Positions 48,030 to 59,136 of a DNA stretch of 64,000 nucleotides are shown here, piece by piece; position 1 is the stretch's first letter, and each line of letters opens with the position of its first letter. Source of the DNA: Ashinkailepas kermadecensis (lineage: Eukaryota > Arthropoda > Thecostraca > Neolepadidae); assembly GCA_034440615.1 (NCBI GenBank), contig JAOTOM010003669.1:111489-175488 (forward strand), written 5' to 3'. Below the pieces are notes generated by a model. It saw only the letters and a list, made by a program, of their open reading frames with translations, searched no databases and had not been told where the DNA came from. The translations under genes were made by a program, and so were the position numbers.

Positions 48030-51000
48030 CAGTGGAGTACCTAAATTTGCATCAAGGGGGGAGGGGCGCAAACGGATTTGCAGGGGGTCCACCTACGCCC
48101 ATTAAAAAGTCTTTGGATTTCGACCGCTATTTTATCAAAGGGGACCTTTCGAAATAATATAATTAGTGATCAACTCAATTGTCCTATGGAGGGGCCTAAT
48201 CTACCACTATCGTTTCTGATTCGTCGGAGTTCAACCCTAACTCCCCCACCCAGTTCTAAGGTTTTCTTTTAGTACCCCTTGATAAGTCACCTCACACTGA
48301 TGAAATTACACCTATTCCACAAAAAAACGGACGGTATACGAAAGAATCAAGCTGGAGCTCTCCAAAATAAGGAGGAATTCCAAAAAAGAGATGCTCGTGT
48401 CAGAACAATGGCTCCGGAGTACCGAACATATTACCAGATGCCATCACGAATTGCGTACGGCACCGAATAACACCGCATCTCTAAAAATCGAGGTGGGATA
48501 CAAAAACATGGCGCCAGAGGCTCGAGAAATCAGGCCGGGATTCGGATTTTTTTAAACATCGGAAAAGATCCACAAAAAAACGCGCTGAGCCCAGAAAACT
48601 GGCGCTGGGTCCCCGGAACCACGCGCCTGGGCGCGATAAGTCGCGCTGGGACCCAGAAAAATCGCACCGAGGCCCAAACATCGTACTGGGGCCCCACAAA
48701 TGTGCGTCAGAAGCCCCAAATAAACACAGCGGGACCCTAAGAGCACAACGGGGCCCGAAAATACAACTGACCCTCCAAAGCGCACAAAGTCTCCCAAAAA
48801 GCGACAGGGCCTTAAAACATGCGTTGCAGCCCTAAAAAACATACCGGGAGCTCTAAAAAAAATGCACCGGAAGCTCTCAAGGCACACAGGGGCCAGGAGA
48901 ACGCACAAGGGCTTGAAAAAGAGGCTGGGGTCGCAAAGGACAATATGGCTCCAAAACGAAGAAAAAGACCGGAAGCTAAATAAACACATCGAGATCTTCG
49001 AAAACGGCCTAACACGTAAAAAAATACTCTGCACAAAATAGCAACAAAACCCTAAAACGAGCAGAGGTTTCGAAAATGCCCCTAACTTCAATTTAAAATG
49101 TATTACCCATCACTTCAAAATGTAAAATTTCCCAATTTCAGGCATTCCAGTTCATAGCACCCGGTCACCACGACGCCAGCGTACGTGCACGTCCACACCC
49201 ATCTTGCGCATTCGGCGCATTCGCAACACTTCGCGCGATGCTACGGTTTCTGCCAGGCCTGCGTTTTGCTAATTGCTGCCAATTGATAGACTTGCGCCAT
49301 ATTTCACGTGATGGAATGCTTCGTATGGGCGTTCGCTGCGAAAAGTCGATTAATAAATTCAATCATTAGTTCCCTACTTTCCACATTTTCTGGTAGTTAT
49401 GAAACGCGGATTCCGCTGTGCTTTGATGGACCTCATATCTTTGCTGCAATCCTCCCAGATTGGCTACCGAACCGAGGCCCTGCCTCAGTGTTCTTTTTTG
49501 GACCCGTTGCGTCTTTCTTGGTCTACGGATGTGTCTTATGGCTCCAATCCATTTTTGTTAGGGGCCAATACATTTTCGAAACCATTGCTCGTTTTAGGGT
49601 TTTGTTGCTTTTTATGTGCACTGGTGATTTTTTTTTAACGTGTCAGGGCGTTTTCGAAGATCCCGATGTGTTTATTTAGCGCCCGGTCTTTTTGTTCGTT
49701 TTGGAACCATATTGCCTTTTGCGGCCCCAGACTCTTTTCCAGGCCCTCGTGCATTCTCATGGCCCATGTGTGCCTTGAGAGCTCCCGATGTATTCTTTTT
49801 AGAGCTCCCGGTATGTTTATTTAGGGCTGCAACGCATGTGTTAAGGCCCTGTCGCTTCTTGGGAGACTCTGTGCGCTGTAGAGGGTCAGTTGTATTTACG
49901 GCCCCCTTTGTGCGCTGAGGGTCCCACTGTGTTTATTTTGGGCTTCTGACGCACGTTTGTGGGGACCCAGTACGATTTCGCGGCTTCGGTGCGATGTTTT
50001 TGGGTCCCAGCGCGACTTATCGCGCCCAGGCGCGTGGTCCCGGGGACCCAACGCCAGTTTTCTGCTCTCAACGCGATTTGTGTGGATCTTTTTTTCTTCT
50101 TTTTTTAAGTCCAAATCACGGCCTGATTTTGAAACCCCTGGCGCCATGTTTTTATATCCCACCTCGATTTTTCAAGATCCGGTATGGCTTTCGGTGCCGT
50201 ACGCAATTTGTGAAGGCATTTCTGATAATATGTTCGGTGCTTCAGAGCCATTTTCCTGACCCGGGCATTTATGTTTGGAATCCCTCCTTATTTTGGAGGG
50301 CTCCAGCTTGATTTTTTTTCGGATACCGATCTGGTTTTTGTGGTCACACTGTGCTTACGCATGACCCTAGACGCCAATTTTTGGGAGCCACGACGGGACT
50401 ACCGATGGGAATTGTGGGTCCTGAGCGCGATATTTGGGGGGACCGTTTCGTGTTTGTGGGACGTGTTGTACTTGGTGGAACGACGCGAATTTTGGTGGCC
50501 CCAGCGCAACTTTTGGGGCCCCGGCACGATTCTTGGGAGCTTATCCCTCTCAGGATGGAGGGGGAATTTTCCCCCTTGATATGCCACTGCGGCCACTGAA
50601 GGAGTTTTTCTTTGTCCCAGAGTGACATTCCGGTTAATAATTATTTTTTGGGGTAGCTGCAACTTTTGGGGCCCTGGCGCGACCTTCTGGGCCTCCAGTG
50701 TGATTTTCAAGGGCTGCGACGGGACTTTTTTAGTCCAATGTGATCTTTTGGGCCACGACGTCACTTGCTTGGATCCCTAGCGCGAGCTTTAGCGGCCTGG
50801 ACACTTTTTGGGGGTCCAATACGTTTTGGGGGCCTTTGGCGTCATTGTTGGAACCCCAGAGTGATTATCCATGTCCGGATTGTTTTTCGTTGCTCCGGCT
50901 TCATTTGTTTTGGTCCCACTGAGACTGTTGGAGCACGGTACGACCTGTCGTGACCCTAGCGTGATTTTCATAATCCGAGCGTCAATTTTTGGTACCCCCA

Positions 51001-51090
51001 TGCTCAGCGTGATTGTCGGGGGCCCCGGCTGGATCTTTTGGGGCCCATATCGTGATTTTCAAGTACCCGGGCACGACTCCTACTATTTAT
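48030..51090 (+). mobile_element. Family-1 repeat, copy D, internally rearranged
   Basis: It starts with CAGTGGAGTACC. The head runs to about 48315, is interrupted by an inverted array segment (48325-49085), and then resumes at about 49092 with AATTTCCCAATTTCAGGCATTCC as in the other copies. The forward array continues to about 51080. The inner terminus-like block is at 50580-50591. Confidence 0.68.
48325..49085 (-). repeat. Inverted internal duplication within copy D
   Basis: About 760 bp of array in reverse orientation. Its right end (TTTCGAAAATGCCCCTAAC) is the complement of about 49557-49580, and its left end (CAAGCTGGAGCTCTCC) is the complement of about 50297-50315. It therefore duplicates about 49557-50330 in inverted orientation, upstream of it. 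Confidence 0.78.
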
Positions 51091-51214
51091 TAGGGGCTTC
51101 TTCTTGCAAATCATAGGCCTCCTCTCGCGTCTTATGGGTCTCGTCTCATTTCCTGGAGCCTCTTTACCGGTTTTCGATGTCTCCTTGTGTGTCCTACCCT
51201 CCTCCATATTCCCA

Positions 51215-54200
51215 GAGATCTAAAAATTGCCGGTTCCGCTACACACCAATTTAGGGAAACACGTAATTGCTACATGAAGAGCGAAAACTTCTTAAATCAC
51301 TACGAGTAATCGAAGAACATGTGCCGGGTCGTCGATTTATGTGTTATAAAACATCTCTGTATACCAAATATTAAGGTACTTCGAGGCTTATCCTTAGGTC
51401 ATTCATTCTGTGTTTCTTGTCAAAACATAAAATACATGGAATGAAATGATGTAAATACGATCAAACCAGCGCTTTAATGTCGGACTATCGCTTCATAACT
51501 TGTTCACATTTGCTCCGGTTATCCCATGTCATGGTTATGGCCGTTTTTAACCCGCAGTTAACTCCATGGCACGGATTACAGCCAAGGGTATATTTGGGAT
51601 TAGGGCGTAGTCGCCGCTACAGTTTGAATATTCTACAACACAGCTGATCTCCACAGGCACCGTACACAACAGCTAAAGGTTCATATCAAGTCGGAGAATA
51701 TGTGATTCGTTCAATATACTAGCACATATCAAGACGAGAAATTCACAATGGATGGCAATGTATTCCTTCATACTTTCTCAAGTTTTCATCATTTCCCTGC
51801 TTAAACTGTTTAGACAGACATAATAACCATAACTGATCAATGATGTAAAATGCTGGCTTTCCATCCTTGAATGCATGTCTTGTTTTTTCTCAAATCATCC
51901 ACAATTACTAAGCAACAATGTTCTTCATCTGCACAGGTAGACATGCATTTGTTGGACAATGGTATAAGGAATTGCATGGAACAACACCATGGCAAACTGT
52001 GTGACAATTGTGGTGCGCAAGATGATGCCAAAAGCCAACCAGAACTGTATTGAAAGAACATGTTCAAAACGAGCTGTAGTACAGCACTTGCTAACATTGG
52101 CAGCCCATGCACACAAAATTAGGCTTCAGATTTAGCCAAATTTTGTTAGGTTGGTTAATGTTATGCATTGCATCATGCTTAACCAAAGATGCCATGCTGC
52201 TAAACAAATACCTACCAACATCTTGTGTTGCAAAACAGCCCAATTTTTAAGCCTTGGTCATGGCCATCAAGGTGAGCTCAATGTTGGTCAGACATGCAGC
52301 TGATGGCTGCAAATGGGCTGGAAGGGCAGCATTTCAACAAATTGGGGATTGCAAGAGGGCTTGAGGGGTGGCATTTCAGGAAAATTAAGTAGAGTTTCAA
52401 CCAAACAGTTCTCAAATTCAGAGCCATTGCCTTTTCCATGAAGGATTGCATCTGCAAATGATTAATCACTCACCTCGTAGGGTGTGTGCCAAGCTTAAAG
52501 ATGAGGGGATATGATCATGAAGTTAAGTATCTTTTACATAGCAAAGGCAAGTGCTCAGGACTCATAGAACTGTTCGGAGACATCACCCCTACCCATACCT
52601 AGGTAGGTACTTTCCACATACACCGGGCACCAGCTCGCAAACTTCTCCCCGGTTGCAAATCCTGTGCCTTTGAACCGAATATCCTTCTCAGACAATTCCT
52701 TGTGCTTACTTGCCACGTGACGTGTGCTAATAGCTAATACTAGCTAATACTCGTAGCTATACCAACTACAACCTGGTACCCCACAATGCACGAATTGCCA
52801 TGATGCCCAGGCATCCGACCTCATGGGACTTCTGATCTTGCTCAACTTTCGCTCCTTGGGCATTGTGGCAAGCAATCACGGGACCACTCGAAAAGGAAGA
52901 GCCCACGCGCAATAACCGCGTAAAATCTGGTCACGTTTGAAAGGAACTGCACGGAAGCAAACTCACCTGTCGCTCTGTCAACTTCATTTATTGGAGTTGT
53001 CTACCGCTCGTGAGTCACTTCATTCTGACGTCATGGTTTAATATTATATTAACATTTCCTGGCATGGACTACATTATCTACCTACAGTAGTTAATCTCCA
53101 ATAAAAATATCACAAAATACAACATTGCTTAGTTCAATATCAGTATTTATAGGAAAACGTTTCTTTAAATAATACATGACGTCAGAACGGCGTGCTGCCA
53201 GCGGTGCCTAGCGGCAACGATCGCAATAAATTCAATTGATAGAGCGACCAAAGAAATGTGACGTTTGTGGCGTCTGGCATACAAATGCTGCCAGTTTTAA
53301 ACGAATATCACGGATTTTAATAAATAGGCGCGTTGACTTGTGAATATATGCTTGTTCCATACATTACTAAAATGAAACAACTGTTTGTTACTTTTCTAAT
53401 TATAAAGAAATATTTTCTGTTTTTTACCCAGCAGGGAATATTATGAAATAATTAAATAATGCGCAAATGGGAAGTGTGTACACTTCATTAAAAGTGTATA
53501 CACCGCACTACGCATCCCGAAGGAGGGTGAGAATCACCTGAAGTTTCCGTATCACAATACAATGTATATATATATATATATATATACTTTGTTATAGCAC
53601 ATGAATAGATGAAAAATCCATGATTATGTACCCAGCAAGGCTCATCAATTTTAACTTAAACTGGCGAGTTTTGCTTGTGATACGTCGCGCTACATGGCGC
53701 TACATTGGCAATCCAGTATACAGAATACAACATTCACCGTAGAATCTGGATCATGGTATAATTGCCATTCAGATTCAATGATATGGATGTGGAGTGTGGA
53801 TTGTGGAGTTGATGCTTAATGTGTGCAAAGCATCGATGAAGACCGAACCTCTGGAAAGCTACGGAGTGTGGGTGGGTGCGGGAGGAGTCTAAGGCCAGTT
53901 TTAGCAGCTGCACCAGCTAACGCTGCCCCCCCCCCCCCCCCAGGCCCCCATACGCTTCTGGTTCAAGACTGCTTCAAATAATTTCAAGATACGTCAGCTT
54001 AGATGCCATAGATGTTTATTATCCCATGTTTATTATCCCGCAAATGTTTATTATCCCACTAATGAATATCATTTAGTGTTGTTTATGCCATACTCTGTTG
54101 CATTGATGTTGTTCACGGTCTGATGCTGATGGAATTGATGCGACGTATTCAGATTTCTTATGTTCTGTCGCTCGTCCGACACAGGTATACGAAGTATTAA

Positions 54201-54290
54201 AACACATTCTCTAAATTCGATACATCTGCAAAAAGGTCATAAGCAGATGCGCTACCTACCATAGTAGCTAAGTAGCCACGTTTCTAGACC
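51215..54290. other. Intergenic DNA with no recognised gene
   Basis: Contains a short AT run (53563-53586), a run of 16 C (53926-53941) and three TGTTTATTATCCC repeats (about 54010-54058). No coding exon or RNA was recognised. Confidence 0.45.
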
Positions 54291-54875
54291 TCTGCATATT
54301 CCATGGTCCTCCTCTTCGGTCTTGGAGGGCCTCCTCTTACATCCTGGGGCCCCTTTAACATGGCATTGGGCTTCCTTTCATGATCCAGGGGCATTCTCTG
54401 CCAAATTAGGGGCCTCTTGCCACGCCTCGTGGGCCTCCTCCTTTATCCTGACAAATCCTTACCCGTCTTGAGGGGATCATCAATTTTGGAAACCTCACCT
54501 CCTTCCATACCTGCTACCACTCCCATCTTAAGGGCCTCCTCTCATTTCCTGGGAACTCTTTCCGGTCTTCGGGGCCTCATTCGGTCCTGGAGACCTACTC
54601 CTTCTTGAGGGACTCCTCTCTAGTCCGGCAAGGGCCTCATGTCTCTTCTAGAGGCCTTCTTTTCCAAATTAGTGGCCTCGTTGTCAGTCTTGGGGCCTCC
54701 TGGACAGCATGATCTTCTGTCCCGTCGGCCTCCTTGCTGAGCTTTTTTTTCCCTGTGCATTTCCGGATAGAGGCCTCCTCAAATTTCAGGGGGGCAGCGT
54801 TCCCCCCTCCCCAGTCTCACGGCAGGGTGGGGGGATTTCCCCCGCTGCCCCCCCCCGGTGGCGACGCCCCTGCCC
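54290..54875 (-). repeat. Degenerate GGCCTCCTC array with transposon-type end
   Basis: Units of about 28-32 bp around GGGCCTCCTC occur; a few related units also occur at 51085-51205. The block ends in GGTGGCGACGCCCCTG, which reads CAGGGGCGTCGCCACC on the minus strand. That terminus resembles the right end of copy C (CCAGGGGCGTCG). The array type differs in sequence from family 1. Confidence 0.6.
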
Positions 54876-56040
54876 CTGGATGAAGCTTACCTTAAAATCA
54901 AGGGCGCATCGACTGCATAGGTCATGTAGCTCATAGCTTCATTGAATCCCATTGCCATATGCCTTCAATTTCAGTATATAAAGTCCCGAGATACGTACTT
55001 TGAAAGGTTTTCTGAAAAGATTAAGAAAAACAAAAATGTTCGATGCGAGTAGACGCAACGAAACATATGCCATTCAAATTTCAGATGTTCTTGTGCATGG
55101 CCCAGCCTGATTTCCTTGCGACCATTGGCAACTTCAGTATATAAACCCGAATTTGTTTGTCCTTCACGTTAAATTATTTGTACCACTGTTTAATCAAGAT
55201 ACACTGGCGGATCCAAGGGGGCATTCCGGACATGATCCCTCGGATGGACATCCCCCGAAACGCTTAAAAAGATATCCCCGAAGCGCATGGGGTCCCCCCC
55301 CCAACCAACAGAAATAAGCTCAAGTAAAATGCAGCAACCTATGCCGAGTAAAAAATAGCGTTCCGAATGAAATCTTACAATTTCAAAGTAATTAAAGTTT
55401 TTTAACTTGTTCGGAAGCCCAATATGGTAGCATAGATCCTGGCCGAAAACAATGAAAACCCTTAGACAGATTGCCAAATACAAAATTGGTTCAGTGATGG
55501 ACGTCCATCAATTTAGCATCATATACGCCCATCAAGTTAGCATCATATTCATATTCAGTTCAGTCAACGCTATTTCGTGGGGGGGGGGAGGGGCAGACAC
55601 CAGCGATTGCGTTCAAGCTATATATAATGGTTGGAAATAATTCTTAGAAGCTAAAAAATTGAGCAGCTAAGGGGGACATTTATAATTATCTTAGATAATT
55701 GACGTGAAACTTATAATCATGAAAAATATACACTAAGAGGGACATTCAGAAATTTCGAAGTTATAGCCTTTCAAAATTCAAGGTCACTTGGTCCGGACCC
55801 TAGCGATTTGACCCAAGTTCGTCCGTCCGTCTGTCTGTCTGTTGCTCGGTCGGGGAACACGTTGTTTAAGAGCTATTGAGTAAGACAGTTACTCGAGTTT
55901 TACTTGTGTCCTTCTGGTGAATCGTTGGATTGAACATATTTTGACGGAGGTGTCCTTGTTGGTGTGTGATATGTTCGCTGGAATGGCGGGCCGCCCTGTT
56001 TGGGCCCATGCGACGTTGGATCACTTGGTTGCTGTGGATG
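54876..56040. other. Intergenic DNA
   Basis: No gene was recognised. ACTGGCGGATCCAAGGGGG near 55203 resembles a DNA-transposon terminus. AATTTAGCATCATAT and AAGTTAGCATCATAT form a short direct repeat near 55510-55550. Confidence 0.4.

Positions 56041-56098
<58 letters not shown>
56041..56098. repeat. AT microsatellite
   Basis: About 27 AT dinucleotides in an uninterrupted run. Confidence 0.97.
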
Positions 56099-56099
<1 letters not shown>

Positions 56100-57226
56100 G
56101 TACACACACATAACTAGCTTTACCTCATATGTAACAGAACTCTGATATGTTAAAAGAGGAATCTCGTCAGTGGAATAACAAGGGAATGTAGACGTAACGT
56201 TTTCCCCTTCATTGCATGTAGCAATCCATTCACGCACGCAGCCAGCACGTTTGGCTGAACGGCAGTCTGGGGAGCAACATGCACAGCAACACCTCTCAGG
56301 CCTCACATCGTCTCCCACCAGACATCTCCCAGACTTGATGTAACTATTTCGGCTCACATGTCACATCATCCCTCAGACGTCGCGCCATCTCCTTGCTTCA
56401 TACATCGCAACATCGCCCAGAGATCACACCATCTCCTGACTTGATATCATCTCTCACAGACCTCACATGACCCGCGGAGCAGCTGATTGACCCAACACCG
56501 GGGACTAACATCACCTCCCAGGAACTCCTGACGGCCAATCCCACAGAGATCTCGCACCGCTTCCCAGAGGCTCTGCCGGCAGCACTTGCATAGCAGCTTC
56601 CCATCGTTCTCCTAAACCAGATTTGATGGACATACACTTGCGCCTCATATTGCTTGGAGACGCACTAAGCGTTACGGTCGGCGCAATGACCTTTATTGTT
56701 CTGAGTCACCTCAAATCTCGATGTTGCTCACTTCCTCACTCACACTCACTCATGCTCACTCACGTCCACGGCCAGGACCAGAGCATTAGGTTTAGTTTCG
56801 GTATAAAGCGTCGCTGTTGATGCTGGACGAGTGAGGAGAAGAGGCGGGCTATAGGGCTTCCATGCAGCGGGCACAGGATCAGGCATCGTACATTTGCTGC
56901 AGAGAACATTTGAAACGAACGCGACTACGGTCTCTTGGTGGCCAGTTGGGACGTAACATCGTTGCACCAATGTTTTCCGAAAGTGGAAACATCTTCGTGC
57001 TATGTCATTTCACTTGCACATTTCAGTAGCACTAGATTTCGACGTGGCATATTGCAATTTATATTTGTGTACATGTGCAATATTTGAGAGAGAAGCCCCA
57101 TTTAGCGATATTCCAATCTCTTTCACTATAAGCACATTGAAACTCTTCTGTTGAAATATGTTGACGCTGTTGCCGGGATTGTGTTCTACCAACTATTGGG
57201 CGTGCATCTCGAATTTGAATGCGCTA
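56099..57226. other. Intergenic DNA
   Basis: The part at 56270-56480 shows weak periodicity of CATCTCCCAGAC / CTCACATG words. No gene was recognised. Confidence 0.4.
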
Positions 57227-57245
57227 TGCCGAGTGGTCGAGGTGA
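57227..57245 (+). other. tRNA A-box-like remnant
   Basis: ATGCCGAGTGGTCGAGG matches the 5' half of Ser/Leu-type tRNAs (pol III A box). No B box or 3' half follows, so this is a SINE or tRNA-pseudogene remnant at most. Confidence 0.35.
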
Positions 57246-57287
57246 GTCCGCCTTGGTGGTAAATCCCGGATGGCTGAACATTATTTG

Positions 57288-57433
57288 AAAATGGCCTCAC
57301 TTGTGGGCGGCTCTCTAAGCCGCCAAATGTTGTGATGCACGGCGCTGTGTGCCAGATCACAAAATGGCCTCAGTTGTGGGTGGCTCTCTAAGCCGCCAAA
57401 TATTGTAACACACCGCGCTCTATGGCAGATCAC
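57288..57433 (+). repeat. Exact-length 73-bp tandem duplication with hairpin
   Basis: Two 73-bp units (57288-57360 and 57361-57433) each begin AAAATGGCCTCA and end CAGATCAC. Each has a hairpin with a 7-bp stem (GGCGGCT / AGCCGCC, loop CTCTA) at 57306-57324 and 57379-57397. The single stem change in unit 2 (C to T) preserves pairing as G-U. Confidence 0.9.
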
Positions 57434-57803
57434 AAAATATTTTTTTTAGGCAAGCAAATAGATGATGCAGGGAAAATATCACGAAGGCTCGTGACAATCA
57501 AGATTTGAAGAATATGTATAATTTCTAGTGAACGAGCAGAACTCAAACAACGTTAACAATGTTATAATTTCAACGGTGTTATGATCGGGCCGGGTATCAC
57601 ATGTCATATCATGGTTGGATCTCTCACCTCAGCTTCTTTTCTATAAACACCCGAGTAGATCCATTCAGTCTTCACCCTCCTGCGTTATTAGCAATAAAAG
57701 TTAATACATCAGTGTTTCTGTAAAAGCAAATGTACTGCAGTAACCACCACCACCGTCATAGGTGTAACCACTTGGGGGGAGGGGGCATTCGCAATGGAGC
57801 TCT
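57434..57803. other. Spacer before gag relic
   Basis: No feature was recognised. The segment 57765-57780 (GTGTAACCACTTGGGG) borders the truncated retroelement. Confidence 0.4.
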
Positions 57804-58816
57804 TTAGTTTTCCTTCTGTCTAGGGGGATTTTGGCAGGAGCGGCACTGACGACCCAGGTGGCCAATTTTGGTGCACCTTATGCAAATGGGTTTGCCATCG
57901 GCAGTCCACTGGTACGACGGATTTGGCTGCTGTAGCTTCCATACTCGGGGGCCCGCAGGAGGGCGCGGCGAAAGGGGTCCATAGTTGGGTACTGGGGCGT
58001 AGGGTCGTGGCGGTCTTGGGTACCGTTGGTACGATGGGTGAAATACCCTGGGTCCAGGCTGGAGTTGGTCCTCCGGTTTTGGTGGTTCTAATTTTTGCAC
58101 TGCCAGCATTGTTACTGTCTCCCCCAGTGATACTACGAGCTTTTCTAATTTATCAATCCTATCGTTTTCTGTTTCGCGGCGGATGGTATCAATTCCCATG
58201 GGCTCGTCTTGTTTCTGAACTCCGCGACATATACATAGCATAGCTGTACTGTTCTGTCCAGCTGTTGTTCGCGCACTGCGAATTGTATGGCTTCATCCAG
58301 ATTTTTAAATCGATGCCTGTATAATGTACTGGCCAGCTGGTTTCTCTGTACACCTTTGTTAAAAACGTCTATGGGGATGTCCTGAGTGGTGGGACTATCC
58401 AAGTCGGTGTAAGCCTCCCTGGCCAGAGTGCGTAACCTGTCACCGAAGTTTTGTACAAGTTCAGCTCTGTGCTGCTTTAATTTTCGTAAGGCTTCCTGGG
58501 GGAATTTCTGATCCGAAAGGTCCGAGTATCTTTCTTTCATTACTTGCTTGATCTCTGCCCACGTCAAGTTGGGTTGGTGCAGAAACATTCTTTGCAAGAA
58601 TTCCGGCGAAGGTCCACTAAAAGTTTTGAGGCATATAATTCTTATTTGCTCATCATCCATGCTGAAGCTGATGCGGTCAAATTGTTTTATCCAATCACAA
58701 AGTTATGGTGATTTTCCCCAGCGAAAGGTTTTATATTCTGGCTCATGCCCTGCGCTCTCATTTCCATTCTGATTTGATTAAAACTGTTGGCAAGTCCCTC
58801 AAAAGTAATAAGTCAT
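57804..58816 (-). pseudogene. Ty3/gypsy-like gag relic with CCHC zinc knuckle
   Basis: The minus strand encodes a capsid-like region with signature blocks: PFAGENHHNF and DWIKQFD, then FLQRMFLHQPNLTWAEIKQV and LRKLKQHRAELVQNFGDRL. A proline-rich linker and a C-terminal zinc knuckle CIRCTKIGHLGRQC (C-x2-C-x4-H-x4-C) follow. In retroelements gag packages the RNA in the particle. Frameshifts occur near 58697 and 58240, so it is inactive. No protease, reverse transcriptase or integrase follows downstream (leftward), so the element is truncated. The upstream side has a primer-binding-site candidate. Confidence 0.85.
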
Positions 58817-59116
58817 GTTTCCTTACTTTACTTACTTTTTTCAACGGGTTACATAATTTTGGGTTTTTGCAAGTTTTGTGGAGAAATAGTTTCTATTAAG
58901 TCTCTTAGCTCACACGATAATTCACACGTACGGTACTCAGTACACAGCGAATATTCAGGTCAAGTATACAATTTTATGACAGTTCTAACGGTGGTCAAAA
59001 TCGGAACGGGTATTTTGGAAGGATTTCTGGATTTTCCCGGACTCACGACTTACTTCGCGGTGTGTCTCGGTTGTCCTCGCTCGTCCACGCTGAGCGTCGA
59101 GCTGTCAGAAGCTGAT

Positions 59117-59134
59117 CCCGGGTCACCGGGGCCA
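59117..59134 (-). other. Candidate primer-binding site of gag element
   Basis: The minus strand reads TGGCCCCGGTGACCCGGG, starting with TGG as expected for pairing to a tRNA CCA end. It lies two bases after a sequence ending in …TTACA. Its position upstream of gag fits an LTR retroelement. The tRNA was not identified. Confidence 0.5.
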
Positions 59135-59136
59135 GT

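Noticed and set aside
55866..56357. 163-residue minus-strand frame
   Set aside because: It spans the AT microsatellite at 56041-56098 and has no recognisable domain.
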